Positions 15,927 through 23,684 of a stretch of DNA of 64,000 nucleotides are shown here, in pieces. Under the pieces are notes generated by a model, which saw only the letters and a program-made list of their open reading frames with translations, ran no database searches and had not been told where the DNA came from. The stretch covers positions 1,922,001 through 1,986,000 of the forward strand of contig CP060234.1 in assembly GCA_023898685.1 (NCBI GenBank). The letters run 5' to 3'. The stretch's first letter is position 1, and every line of letters begins with the position of its first letter. Origin of the DNA: Phycisphaeraceae bacterium. GTDB lineage: Bacteria; Planctomycetota; Phycisphaerae; Phycisphaerales; UBA1924. A program made the position numbers and the translations under genes.

Positions 15927-16736
15927 ATGCCCGACCCCGCCACCCACAACGCTTTCTACAACGACGCGTCCGTCTACGACGTCCTCCACACGCCGGGCAC
16001 GGCCGAGGAACTCGACGGGCTCGAACGTGCCGCCCTGCGCCACGTCGCCACGCGGTCCCGCCGCCAGCGTTGGCTCGAGCCCGCCTGCGGCAGCGGGCGA
16101 TGCGTCCGCCTCGCCGCGGCCCGCGGCACGCCCATCACGGGGTTCGATCTCAACCCCGAGATGATCGCGTACGCCCGTGCCCGCCTCAAGCGGGCCGGCC
16201 TCGATCGCCTCGCCCGCGTGTACGCCGCAGACATGCGTACCTTCGCCGATGAGGGCGTGTGCGAGCCCGCCTCGATCGACTTCGCGTTCAACACGATCAA
16301 CACCTTCCGCCACCTGATGACCGATGTCGACGCGCTCGCCCACCTGGACCAGGTCCACCGCGTCCTCCGCCCCGGCGGTGTGTACGCGGTCGGGCTGAGC
16401 ACCTGTCTCTATGGCTGCGAGCAGCCGACCGAGGACGTCTGGTCCGCCAGGCGGGGCTCGCTCGGGGTCACCCAGACCGTCCAGTACATCCCCGCGACCG
16501 GACGGCGGGGAGGCGCCCGCGTCGAGCGCGTCCTGAGTCACCTGATGATCGAGACGCCCGCCGGCACCGACCACCGCGACAGTACCTACCGCCTGCGCAC
16601 CTACAGCCTCGAACAGTGGACCGACCTGATCGGGCGATCAGGCTTCGACATGATCGATACCGCCGACCATGAAGGACGGACCATGGACCCGACCGAGAGC
16701 GGCTACCGCCTCTACATCCTCGGAAAGCCGTGCTGA
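15927..16736 (+). CDS. Class I SAM-dependent methyltransferase
   Basis: 269 residues. Motif I reads WLEPACGSGRCVRLAA (around residues 47-62), followed by ITGFDLNPEMIAYARARLKRAGL with the acidic ribose-binding residue, motif II VYAADMRTF, and the post-motif region DQVHRVLRPGGVYAVGLS. The C-terminal half (STYRLRTYSLEQWTDLIGRSGF) matches small-molecule methyltransferases. Substrate unknown. The start at 15927 lacks a clear ribosome binding site; CAATCC lies six bases upstream, a poor version of the leaderless hexamers found elsewhere here. It ends nine bases from the convergent gene at 16745. Confidence 0.85.
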   Translation: MPDPATHNAFYNDASVYDVLHTPGTAEELDGLERAALRHVATRSRRQRWLEPACGSGRCVRLAAARGTPITGFDLNPEMIAYARARLKRAGLDRLARVYAADMRTFADEGVCEPASIDFAFNTINTFRHLMTDVDALAHLDQVHRVLRPGGVYAVGLSTCLYGCEQPTEDVWSARRGSLGVTQTVQYIPATGRRGGARVERVLSHLMIETPAGTDHRDSTYRLRTYSLEQWTDLIGRSGFDMIDTADHEGRTMDPTESGYRLYILGKPC

Positions 16737-16744
16737 ACTCGCGT

Positions 16745-17245
16745 TCACCACCCCTTGAACAGCTTCGCAGGAGTCTCTCCTGTGCAATTCAGCCAATCGT
16801 CGACCTTCGAGATCATCGGGTTGTCGATCTCCAGCGTGGCGTGCCAGTCGAACACCGCCTCGCCCCCCTCGGCGGTAACCACCTTGGTCGCGGTGTGGTA
16901 CACGCCCGCGTGCGGGCTCACCCGGTCGATCATCGTCGCCGCTTTCACGCCCACCAGCGGGACCTTGTCCGACTTGATCGCCCGGTTGATCGCTGTCGAC
17001 GTTGCCTCGGCGATGCCGGTGCAGACCTTCGCCGCGGTCGTCGGGTCGGTCGGGTCCTGCAAGGTGACCACGTAGCCCAAGTTCCGCACCGAGCCCGTCC
17101 AGCCCAGCCCTGTCGGCATCACGCTGCTGAGCCAACTCGAGACACGCGACACCGACGTGGGGTCGTTCTTCACGACCCGGATCACCGCATCGGCGATCGC
17201 CTTGCTGAACCCGGGCTTCGCTTGCGTTCCTGATCCGCCGGCCAC
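16745..17245 (-). CDS. Hypothetical protein, no recognised domain
   Basis: 166 residues from a GTG at 17245 that has GAGAGGAG six bases upstream; an ATG at 17284 would add 13 residues but has no ribosome binding site. No signal peptide or membrane segment. The protein is Ala/Thr/Val-rich, with PGFSKAIADAVIRVVKNDPTSVSRVSSWLSSVM at the N-terminal end (amphipathic helices) and a C-terminal portion containing ATKVVTAEGGEAVFDWHATLE. I do not recognise a family. It shares direction with the MarR gene 95 bases upstream and could be its passenger. Confidence 0.55.
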   Translation of the reverse strand: MAGGSGTQAKPGFSKAIADAVIRVVKNDPTSVSRVSSWLSSVMPTGLGWTGSVRNLGYVVTLQDPTDPTTAAKVCTGIAEATSTAINRAIKSDKVPLVGVKAATMIDRVSPHAGVYHTATKVVTAEGGEAVFDWHATLEIDNPMISKVDDWLNCTGETPAKLFKGW

Positions 17246-17340
17246 GGTGAACTCCTCTCGGGTGATGAGCCCGAACCCGAGCATATCAGCCCAAGCGCCG
17301 GATCCCGGCCTGCGCACACGCCCGAGATCCGCCGCGGCGT

Positions 17341-17865
17341 TCAAGAATCGGCGTCACCCGACGCCAGAAACAGCAGCCGGTTGAGCATCCCGAGTTCCTC
17401 CCGACTCAGCCGACCGAACTGTGAGCGGTGCAGCGCGTCGATCTCGGGCTCGATCACCTCCAGCAGCGACAGCCCCCGCGGCGTGATCCGCACGTAGACG
17501 ATGCGGCGGTCCTCCTCGCAGCGGGCCCTGGTCACCAGTTGGCCCGCCGCGAGCCTCGCGATGAGCCTGGTCATGTCGGGCTCGCGCGTGACCATTTCCT
17601 GCCCGATCCGCAGCACGGGAACCCCGAAATGGGTGTTGCCCGCGCCCTCATCATGCCGCATGTGCCCCCGCAGGATCCGCAGGATGTTGTAGAGGGCGGG
17701 CGAGATGCCCCGGGTCCGGAACAGCTTGTGAAAGGGCGCCGCCAGCCGGGCGTGCGTCCGCACCAGATTGAGGTAGGTCTCCTGCTCGGGCGAGGCGAAG
17801 GGCTGGCGCTTGCCCACCCGGCCCGCGAGGTCGGCGTGCGGAGTTGGTCCCGATTCGGCGGCCAC
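17341..17865 (-). CDS. MarR-family transcriptional regulator
   Basis: 174 residues, winged helix-turn-helix dimer. The recognition region is VLRIGQEMVTREPDMTRLIARLAAGQLVTRARCEEDRRIVYVRITPRG: EPDMTRLIARL is the DNA-reading helix and DRRIVYVRITPRG the wing. Flanking helices form the dimer arms. The GTG at 17865 was preferred to a TTG at 17901, because TTG lies inside the palindromic operator and TAGAGT ends five bases before the GTG. It is divergent from the FMN reductase gene, and one palindrome sits in both promoters. This fits a repressor of itself and of the reductase. Effector unknown; phenolics or oxidants are common for the family. Confidence 0.85.
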   Translation of the reverse strand: MAAESGPTPHADLAGRVGKRQPFASPEQETYLNLVRTHARLAAPFHKLFRTRGISPALYNILRILRGHMRHDEGAGNTHFGVPVLRIGQEMVTREPDMTRLIARLAAGQLVTRARCEEDRRIVYVRITPRGLSLLEVIEPEIDALHRSQFGRLSREELGMLNRLLFLASGDADS

Positions 17866-17870
17866 GGAAT

Positions 17871-17898
17871 ACTCTAGGCTTGCTGATTGTTGTTTCAA
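17871..17898 (-). promoter_or_regulatory. Promoter of the marR-type gene
   Basis: On the minus strand TTGAAA (17893-17898) and TAGAGT (17871-17876) are 16 bases apart, and TAGAGT ends five bases before the GTG. The -35 lies inside the palindrome at 17887-17901, so a bound regulator would block it. Confidence 0.55.
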
Positions 17899-17908
17899 CA
17901 ACTATATT
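17880..17908 (+). promoter_or_regulatory. Promoter of the FMN reductase gene
   Basis: TTGCTG (17880-17885) and TATATT (17903-17908) are exactly 17 bases apart, the optimal sigma-70 spacing. The palindrome at 17887-17901 occupies the spacer. The predicted leader is about 65 bases, with GGAGG before the ATG at 17981. Confidence 0.6.
17887..17901. promoter_or_regulatory. Palindromic operator for the divergent MarR regulator
   Basis: TTGTTG and CAACAA flank TTT, a perfect 6-bp inverted repeat typical in size and AT content of MarR operators. It lies between the -35 and -10 of the reductase promoter and covers the -35 of the regulator's own promoter. Confidence 0.65.
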
Positions 17909-17980
17909 CCGCGCGGGCCGGTGGCTGCCCCGCTGAACACGGGCCGCCACCGCTGCCCACACCCATCCACGGAGGTCTCG

Positions 17981-18547
17981 ATGCCCAGGAAGATCCTCGC
18001 CTTTGCCGGCAGCGCCCGCCGCGACTCATACAACGTCAGGCTCCTCAGGCTCGCCATCGCGGGCGCCCGCGACGCGGGGGCCGAGGTCACGCTGCTCGAC
18101 ATGGATGAGCACCGATTCCCGATCTTCGATGAGGACGCCGAAGCCCGGCACGGGCCGCCCGCCGAGGTCACCGCGTTCAAGTCACTCATGAAGGCCCACG
18201 ACGCCTTCCTGATCGCGAGCCCGGAGTACAACAGCACGTTCAGCCCCCTGCTCAAGAACACGATCGACTGGGCGACCCGCCCCGCCCCGGGTGAGAAGCC
18301 CCTCGAGTGCTTCCGCGGCAAGGTGGCGGGGCTCGTGTCGGCTTCGCCCGGCTACTACGGGGGCTACCGGGGCCTGCAGCAGGTGCGCTACGTCCTGGGC
18401 AACATCGGCGTGATCGTCCTGCCCGACATGTTCGCGCTGCCCAAGGCCCACGAGGCGTTCGACGCAGCCGGCTCGCTCAAGGACGCGAAGTCGCTCGAGA
18501 TGGCCCGGGCGATCGGCGCGACGCTCGCGAAGTTCCAGAGCGCGTAA
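17981..18547 (+). CDS. NADPH-dependent FMN reductase / flavodoxin-fold quinone reductase
   Basis: 188 residues, flavodoxin-like fold of the NADPH-dependent FMN reductase family. The N-terminal phosphate-binding loop is FAGSARRDSYNVRL (residues 8-21; GSxRxxSxN). The flavin-contacting segment is LIASPEYNSTFSPLLKNTIDW near residue 78, and SASPGYYGGYRGLQQVR follows. Such enzymes reduce FMN, quinones or azo compounds and help against electrophiles. The start has GGAGG six bases upstream. Divergent from, and probably repressed by, the MarR protein. Downstream it meets a palindromic repeat before the convergent recombinase gene. Confidence 0.9.
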   Translation: MPRKILAFAGSARRDSYNVRLLRLAIAGARDAGAEVTLLDMDEHRFPIFDEDAEARHGPPAEVTAFKSLMKAHDAFLIASPEYNSTFSPLLKNTIDWATRPAPGEKPLECFRGKVAGLVSASPGYYGGYRGLQQVRYVLGNIGVIVLPDMFALPKAHEAFDAAGSLKDAKSLEMARAIGATLAKFQSA

Positions 18548-18568
18548 AGCGGTAGAAGTTCCTCCGAA

Positions 18569-18664
18569 CGAGCCTGAATCGCCAGCGGAGGATTCCCCGG
18601 TGTTCGACGCGAGCGAGCGACGGAAGTCCCGTGGTATTCGTCCTTCGCTTGCGCTTCAGGCTCG
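18569..18664. repeat. REP-like palindromic element, family A (copy 2)
   Basis: Left arm 18569-18592 begins CGAGCCTGAATCGCCAGCG; right arm 18641-18664 ends CGCTTGCGCTTCAGGCTCG. The same arms, with a shorter centre, form copy 1 at 5662-5723. It also lies between convergent genes. Confidence 0.8.
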
Positions 18665-18677
18665 TATCTGGATCTCC

Positions 18678-18702
18678 CCTCCGCGCCCTCCGCGACTCCG
18701 CG
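18678..18702. repeat. Short tandem CTCCGCG repeat
   Basis: Three 8-9 base units, CCTCCGCG, CCCTCCGCG and ACTCCGCG, follow each other just after the REP element and before the recombinase stop codon. Similar CTCTGCG-type strings occur in many bacterial genomes; function unknown. A related GGCACGAA string is near 48637. Confidence 0.6.
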
Positions 18703-18719
18703 TTCGACACTCTTCCTGT

Positions 18720-19700
18720 TCACGCCCTCGGATGGCACCGCTCGTGCACTCGCTTGAGCTGCGAGCGGTCCACGTGCGTGTAGATCTGCGTCGTCGTGAT
18801 GTCCGCGTGCCCCAGCAGTTCCTGCACCACGCGCAGGTCGGCCCCGCCCGCGAGCAGGTGGGTGGCGAACGAGTGCCGCAGCGTGTGCGGGTGCACGTCC
18901 GCCAATCCCGCCCTCGCGGCGTACTTCTTGACCACCTGCCAGAGCCTGACGCGCTCCATGGGCCGGCCCGACTTGGTCAGGAACACCCGGCCCTTGTCGA
19001 GCATCCGGCCCTGTTCGTGCGCGCGCCTTGCGAGCATCGGCCGGCATTCCGCCAGGTAGCGCCCCAGCCAGGCCTGCGCGGGCTCGCCCATCGGCACGAG
19101 TCGCTGCTTGCTCCCCTTGCCGGTCACCCGCAGCGCCCCGAGCGTCTCGAGCACGTCGGTCAGCCCGATCGCGCCGACCTCGCTCGCCCGCAGCCCGCTC
19201 GAGTACATCAGCTCGAGCATCGCCCGGTCGCGGAGCCAGAGCGGGGGGGCGCCTCGCGGTGATCGGTTCGACTCCCGGGGGGGCTGTGGCGCCTCGACCA
19301 GCCGCTTCATCTGCCCCGGGCTGAGCACTCCCGGGATCTTCTTCCACTTCGTGGGCGATTGGAGGATCTCGGTCGGGTTCTCCGCGATCAGCCCCCGCGC
19401 CAGCAGCCACCGGAAGAAGACGCGGATGGTCGCGAGATGCCGCGACACCGTCGAGCCCGAGAGGCCCTGCTCGCGCCCGAGCTTTGCGACGTGATCCGCC
19501 ACGTTCCGGGGGGTGAGACGCGAGGGTTCCACCAGCCCGGCCGCGTCGAAGTCCGAGAGCATCAGCCGCAGGTCCCGCCCGTATGCCTCGATGGTCGACG
19601 CGGCGAGCCCGCACTCGATGCGCAGGTAGCCGACGAAGGCCCGGTGCAGCCGGGCCCATTCGGCGGAGAGACCGCGCTCGCTCTCGGTCCGGGAGTCCAC
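18720..19700 (-). CDS. xerD: Tyrosine recombinase of the XerC/XerD family
   Basis: 326 residues. N-terminal SAM-like core-binding domain (YLRIECGLAASTIEAYGRDL) and C-terminal catalytic domain with the full set of active residues: Arg in SSGLRASEVGAI, Lys in VTGKGSKQRLVPM, HxxR in HPHTLRHSFATHLL, His in LLGHADITTTQIY, and the nucleophilic Tyr in IYTHVDRSQLKRVH. XerC and XerD resolve chromosome dimers at dif during division. The HPHTLRHSFATHLLxGGADLR block resembles XerD more than XerC, but the split is not certain. An extra stretch of about 15 residues, PPRESNRSPRGAPPLW, sits before LRDRAMLELMYSSG. Start is GTG at 19700. No dif site was recognised here. Confidence 0.88.
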   Translation of the reverse strand: MDSRTESERGLSAEWARLHRAFVGYLRIECGLAASTIEAYGRDLRLMLSDFDAAGLVEPSRLTPRNVADHVAKLGREQGLSGSTVSRHLATIRVFFRWLLARGLIAENPTEILQSPTKWKKIPGVLSPGQMKRLVEAPQPPRESNRSPRGAPPLWLRDRAMLELMYSSGLRASEVGAIGLTDVLETLGALRVTGKGSKQRLVPMGEPAQAWLGRYLAECRPMLARRAHEQGRMLDKGRVFLTKSGRPMERVRLWQVVKKYAARAGLADVHPHTLRHSFATHLLAGGADLRVVQELLGHADITTTQIYTHVDRSQLKRVHERCHPRA

Positions 19701-19733
19701 TTCTGTTCATCGTCACGCGGGGGACGCCGATCG

Positions 19734-19773
19734 GACAAAAAGAAAGAACGGCGCCCCGTTCCCACGGGGCGCC
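19734..19773 (-). terminator. Rho-independent terminator after fliC1
   Basis: On the minus strand a perfect 10-bp GGCGCCCCGT/ACGGGGCGCC stem with a 4-base loop is followed by a T-rich run (complement of 19734-19749). It lies about 30 bases after the fliC1 stop. Confidence 0.85.
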
Positions 19774-19803
19774 GTTTCAGGCGTCAGGTTGATTCGGGTG
19801 GTT

Positions 19804-21321
19804 TTACCCGAGCAGCTGCAGGGCGGCCTGCGGCTGGGCGTTGGCGAGCGCCAGCGTGTTCTGGGCCGCGGACACCAGGATCTGGTTCCGCGTCAGGCTG
19901 GCGGTCTCGGACGCGAAGTCGGCGTCCGCGATCACGCTGTTGGCGGCCGCGGTGTTCTCGACCGCGACGCCCAGGCTGCGGATCGTCGCCCCGACCACGT
20001 TCTTCTGGAACGCGCCGAGCTGGCCTCGGGTCGAGCTGATCTGCTCGACGGCCTTGCCGACGATCTTCTGGGCCGTCTCGAGGTTGTTGCCGTCGACGAC
20101 GTTGTACGCCTGGCCCGAGCCCAGCTCGTCGAGGAACCCGAGGGCGCTGGAGCCCAGCTTGCGGGTCGCGACGTCCTGGATGCCCAGCGAGACCTTGTCG
20201 CCGATGCTCACCTTCGAGCCGAGCTGGAAGTCCGCACCGCCACCCGTGATGGTGAACGCGGTGCCGCTGCCGAGTTCGACGGCGTTGAGCGCGGCCGAGC
20301 TGTCGTCGGTGAGCGTGATCTCGGTGTTGAGGAAGTCCGTGTTCACCGAGAGGGTCAGCCCGTCGCCCACGGCCGCGATCCCGTTGATCGTGCCGTCGAC
20401 GTTCTGGCCGTCGTCGCGGAGCGGGTTGGACAGCGAGGTCCAGGCGGTCGCGGAACTTGTGTCGACCGTGCCCGCGTCGTTTGTCTCGTAGGTGTAGGCA
20501 CCACTACCGGAGACGGTCGCGTCGCCGCCACTCTTGACGCTGACGAACTCGCGGGAGCCGTATTCGGCGGAGTTGAGGACGATGCCCGAGGTGGCGGCGG
20601 TCGCCTCGACGCCGGTCACGTCGCTGAAGGTGTTGATCGCGGCGGCCACGTCGGCGAAGGTCGTGCCGGAGGTAAAGCTCAGCTCGCGGCTGCCCAGCGA
20701 GCCGGTCACTTCCAGGCTGAACGACGAGCCGGCGGTGAAGTCGATCACGCCGCCGTTGGTGAAGTCGAGGAACAGCTTGCCCTGCTGGGCCGAGGTCGTG
20801 ACGATGACGTCGACGTCCTGGCTGCCGCCGGTGAACTTCGCGCCGTTGATCGAGTAGTCGGTCACGCCGGCCGAGACGCCGGTGGTCTGGTAGTCGAAGT
20901 TGCCGTTGAGCAGCTTGATGCCCTGGAAGTTGGTGCTGCTGGCCAGGCGGTCGATCGTCCCGAGGATCGAGTCGATCTGGTCCTGGTTCGCCTGCTTCTC
21001 GGCCTCGCTCAGGCCGGCGGTGTTGCCGCTGCTGACGAGCAGGCCCTGGAGCTCCTCGAGCAGGCCCGAGACCTCCTGGAGGCCGCCCTCGGCGATGTTG
21101 ACCACCTGATCGGCGCGGTCGGCGTTGCTGACGGCCGCGTTGAGCGAGGTGATCTCACTCTTGAGGTTCTCGCTGGCGATCAGACCAGCCGGGTCGTCCT
21201 TGCCCCGGTTGATCCGAAGGCCCGTCGACAGCCGCTCGAGAGCGGTGTTCAACTGCTTGTTGTTCTGCCCCAGGACGCGCTGTGCGATCAGCGACTGGAC
21301 ATTCGTGTTAATCCGACTCAT
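19804..21321 (-). CDS. fliC: Flagellin (filament protein) 1
   Basis: 505 residues. Conserved D0/D1 N-terminus MSRINTNVQSLIAQRVLGQNN with LSTGLRINRGKDDPAGLIASE, a variable Gly/Thr/Ser-rich centre with two flagellin hook IN-like segments (LSFTSGTTFADVAAAINTF), and the C-terminal D1/D0 (LGAFQKNVVGATIRSLGVAVEN through LALANAQPQAALQLLG). It polymerises into the external filament after export through the flagellar machine. It has its own sigma-28-like promoter (21449-21476), a leader of about 120 bases and a hairpin over its ribosome binding site. Last gene of the flagellar block; a strong terminator follows. Confidence 0.95.
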   Translation of the reverse strand: MSRINTNVQSLIAQRVLGQNNKQLNTALERLSTGLRINRGKDDPAGLIASENLKSEITSLNAAVSNADRADQVVNIAEGGLQEVSGLLEELQGLLVSSGNTAGLSEAEKQANQDQIDSILGTIDRLASSTNFQGIKLLNGNFDYQTTGVSAGVTDYSINGAKFTGGSQDVDVIVTTSAQQGKLFLDFTNGGVIDFTAGSSFSLEVTGSLGSRELSFTSGTTFADVAAAINTFSDVTGVEATAATSGIVLNSAEYGSREFVSVKSGGDATVSGSGAYTYETNDAGTVDTSSATAWTSLSNPLRDDGQNVDGTINGIAAVGDGLTLSVNTDFLNTEITLTDDSSAALNAVELGSGTAFTITGGGADFQLGSKVSIGDKVSLGIQDVATRKLGSSALGFLDELGSGQAYNVVDGNNLETAQKIVGKAVEQISSTRGQLGAFQKNVVGATIRSLGVAVENTAAANSVIADADFASETASLTRNQILVSAAQNTLALANAQPQAALQLLG

Positions 21322-21322
21322 G

Positions 21323-21335
21323 GGAGACATCCTCC
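21323..21335 (-). promoter_or_regulatory. Candidate CsrA site over the fliC1 ribosome binding site
   Basis: On the minus strand GGAGGATGTCTCC can form GGAG/CTCC with GATGT in the loop, two bases before the ATG. AGGATGT matches the core of the CsrA consensus. csrA itself is two genes upstream. Confidence 0.5.
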
Positions 21336-21448
21336 GTGAACTGAACCGGACGGTCGCCGCCGCGAGCCCGCCCACCTGACGCCTTTGTCCCCGGTTCCAC
21401 TCGGGGGAACAGATCGTGTTTCCGCCGGCTACGCGCCGGCCGACTCAG

Positions 21449-21476
21449 CCATCGGCGCTCGGATCGAGTGAGTTCA
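21449..21476 (-). promoter_or_regulatory. Sigma-28 (FliA)-like promoter of fliC1
   Basis: On the minus strand TGAACTCA (21469-21476) and GCCGATGG (21449-21456) are 12 bases apart, close to the FliA pattern TAAAGTTT-11-GCCGATAA. The -10 half is the better match. Confidence 0.5.
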
Positions 21477-21534
21477 GTCCCATCAGTTCCTTTCTCGCGA
21501 GAAATGTGGTGAATCGGGCCGGGATTGGAGCGCA

Positions 21535-21563
21535 AGGAAAACCGCCGGCCCGTGGGCCGGCGG
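21535..21563 (-). terminator. Rho-independent terminator after fliC2
   Basis: CCGCCGGCCC (21542-21551) and GGGCCGGCGG (21554-21563) form a perfect 10-bp stem with a 2-base centre. On the minus strand it is followed by TTTTCCTTG. It separates fliC2 from the promoter of fliC1. Confidence 0.8.
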
Positions 21564-21614
21564 CTTGGAGTGGTTATCGGATGTCGAATCCCGGGCGACG
21601 GCCCGGGATCGGGC

Positions 21615-23156
21615 CTATCCGAGCAACTGGAGCACCGTCTGGGCCTGCTGGTTCGCCAGGCTCAGCACCGATGTCCCGGCGCTCTGGAGGATCTGAGCCC
21701 GCGTGAGGGCGCTCGTCTCGGCGGCGAAGTCGGCGTCGCGGATCACCGACCGGCTTGCCGAGAGGTTCTCGACCGCGGCCTGCAGGCTCCGTTTGGTCGG
21801 GTCGAGCACGTTCTTCTCGAACGCCCCGAGCCGTCCCCGCACGATCGTGATCTCATCGATCGCCTCGTCGAGGATATCGCTCGCGGTCGAGAAGTCGTTG
21901 CGTTGCAGGCTGGTCTCGATGTCGTTGAGCCCGCCCTTCTGGAGGCTCGAGAGGAACTGGAGGCTGCCGTTCTTGAGCACGCCCCCGAGCTTCGACGCCG
22001 CGACCGACTGCACTCCCACGTTCTCCTGCTGGAGCGCGTTGACCTCCGGGCCGAGCTGGTACATCGAACCACCGCCGATGATGTCGAAGGTGGTCGACGT
22101 GATCGTCGGGTCGGTGGCGAAGGTCTCGTTGAGCAGGATCTGCGAGCTCAGCACGGGGCTGTTGGTCGAGATGGTCAGCCCCTGCCCGTTGGCGAGCGAG
22201 CCGTTGACCAGCGCCTGCACGTCCTTGCCGATGTCGCGGGTCGACGCGATCGTTCCCGATCCGAACACGAACGTGCCGGGCACCGGGGCGTTGGAGTTGA
22301 TCGCCTGGAGCGTCGGGTCGGGCTGCGACGACGTGTCGTTGTTCACTCGTTGCACCGAGACGAATGAGTTGGTGCCGTAGAGCTCCGACTTGAACACGAC
22401 GCCCGAGGTCGCGTTGCCGTTGACGTACTCGGCCGTCACGCCCGTGAGCGATGTCCGCGAGTTGATCGCGGCGATCACGTCGGCGATCGTGGAGCCCGAG
22501 GTGAAGTCGAACTCCTGCACGCCCCGGCTGCCGGTGACCTGGAGGGTGACGGTGCTGGAGAACGTCGACGAGGCGATGGGCCCCTGGTTGGGGTGCATGT
22601 AGAGCGCGCCCTTCTGGGCGCTGGTCAGCACGTCGACCTCCACCTGGAGCTGGGTCGTCCCGATGAAGCTGGCGCCGAAGATCTGCGCCTTGCTGATCGC
22701 GGTCGACGAGACGCCGCTGGTGACGTAGTCGAGGCTGCCGTCGAGCAGGTGAAGCCCGCCGAAGGTCGCGGTGTTGCTGATGCGGGTGATCGATCGGATG
22801 GCCGAGTCGATCTGCAACTGGTTGGCGTCGCGCTCTTCCTTCGAGTTGGCGCCGGTGTTGGCGGCCTCGACGATCAGTCCCTTGATCGAGTTGAGCAGGT
22901 CGTTCACCTCGGTGAGCGACGCCTCGGTGGTCGCGATGACCGACGTGGCGCGATCGCCGTTCTTGATCGCCTGGTTGACGCCGGCGATGTCGGTCCCGAT
23001 GCGCTCCGAGATAATCAGGCCCGCGGGGTCGTCGCCGCCTCGGTTGATCTGCAACCCGGTGGCGAGCCGCTCGAGCCTGACCTGGAGGTTGTCGTTCGAG
23101 CGGGCCAGGTTGAACTGGGCCACCATGCTCGCGACGTTCGAGTTGATCCTAGCCAT
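21615..23156 (-). CDS. fliC: Flagellin (filament protein) 2
   Basis: 513 residues, paralogue of the flagellin at 19804-21321. N-terminus MARINSNVASMVAQFNLARSN with LATGLQINRGGDDPAGLIISE; centre with a hook IN-like segment (FDFTSGSTIADVIAAINSR); C-terminus LGAFEKNVLDPTKRSLQAAVENLSASRSVIRDADFAAE and ALTRAQILQSAGTSVLSLANQQAQTVLQLLG. The cores match flagellin 1 closely but the centres differ, so the filament could be built of two types. It follows csrA by 69 bases and is probably expressed from the fliW-csrA unit. Its ribosome binding site lies in the loop of a hairpin. Confidence 0.94.
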   Translation of the reverse strand: MARINSNVASMVAQFNLARSNDNLQVRLERLATGLQINRGGDDPAGLIISERIGTDIAGVNQAIKNGDRATSVIATTEASLTEVNDLLNSIKGLIVEAANTGANSKEERDANQLQIDSAIRSITRISNTATFGGLHLLDGSLDYVTSGVSSTAISKAQIFGASFIGTTQLQVEVDVLTSAQKGALYMHPNQGPIASSTFSSTVTLQVTGSRGVQEFDFTSGSTIADVIAAINSRTSLTGVTAEYVNGNATSGVVFKSELYGTNSFVSVQRVNNDTSSQPDPTLQAINSNAPVPGTFVFGSGTIASTRDIGKDVQALVNGSLANGQGLTISTNSPVLSSQILLNETFATDPTITSTTFDIIGGGSMYQLGPEVNALQQENVGVQSVAASKLGGVLKNGSLQFLSSLQKGGLNDIETSLQRNDFSTASDILDEAIDEITIVRGRLGAFEKNVLDPTKRSLQAAVENLSASRSVIRDADFAAETSALTRAQILQSAGTSVLSLANQQAQTVLQLLG

Positions 23157-23158
23157 GG

Positions 23159-23174
23159 CAATCCTCCGTGATTG
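23159..23174 (-). promoter_or_regulatory. Candidate CsrA hairpin over the fliC2 ribosome binding site
   Basis: On the minus strand CAATC-ACGGAG-GATTG forms a 5-bp stem that shows GGA, part of the Shine-Dalgarno site, in a six-base loop just before the ATG. A GGA in a hexaloop is the preferred CsrA target. Confidence 0.6.
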
Positions 23175-23225
23175 AGGCTAAGGTCGCGCCGTGCGCTTCC
23201 CGCACGGGCGTTGGGTGCGTGCGTG

Positions 23226-23528
23226 TTACGCCGTGCTCCGGGCCTGCCTGGCCCCGGCGACGAGTCCTTGGGCTTTGACGGTGGCCTGGGCGCGAGCGGG
23301 CCCGGGCCTGATGGTCTGAGCGAGCGATTCGAGCTCGGCGCCGTTCATGCGCGACGCCCGCTCGTTCTCGCTCCTGATCGCTTCGTACACCTCCTTGCGG
23401 TGCACGGCGATCCGTGTTGGAGCGCAGATGCCGAGGCGGACCTTGTCGCCCCGGATGTCGACGACCGTGATCTCGATGTCATCGCCGATCATGATCGTCT
23501 CATCGCGCTGCCTTGAGAGCACCAACAT
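23226..23528 (-). CDS. csrA: Carbon storage regulator CsrA, C-terminally extended
   Basis: 100 residues; the RNA-binding fold occupies the first 60 (MLVLSRQRDETIMIGDDIEITVVDIRGDKVRLGICAPTRIAVHRKEVYEAI). Arg and Val/Leu contacts to GGA motifs are conserved. The remaining 40 residues are a low-complexity Ala/Arg/Pro tail not found in the E. coli protein of about 61 residues. It probably blocks translation of flagellin mRNAs until FliW removes it, as in Bacillus. Its neighbours fit: fliW upstream, fliC2 immediately downstream. ATG at 23528 has AAGGAGC upstream. Confidence 0.95.
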   Translation of the reverse strand: MLVLSRQRDETIMIGDDIEITVVDIRGDKVRLGICAPTRIAVHRKEVYEAIRSENERASRMNGAELESLAQTIRPGPARAQATVKAQGLVAGARQARSTA

Positions 23529-23684
23529 GGGCTTGCTCCTTCGGTATCGCTTCCGCGTCCGGTCCCGCGCTTCCTTGCGGCGGGCCGGCGGGTCAATCCG
23601 TGCCTCCAGCGGTCGATGGGCGCTCGGGGGGCGCTGGGCCGTCGTAGACGTCACCCCCGAACACATCCGACTGGCGTGCCGGCG

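Noticed and set aside
17866..17901. TTG start of the MarR gene 12 codons upstream
   Set aside because: It lies in the operator and before the -10 element, so it would not be transcribed.
19257..19296. tRNA T-arm-like GGTTCGACTCC and two 9-base GGCGCCTCG direct repeats inside xerD
   Set aside because: No acceptor or anticodon stem around it, and the 40-base repeat distance would break the frame if it were an insertion duplication.
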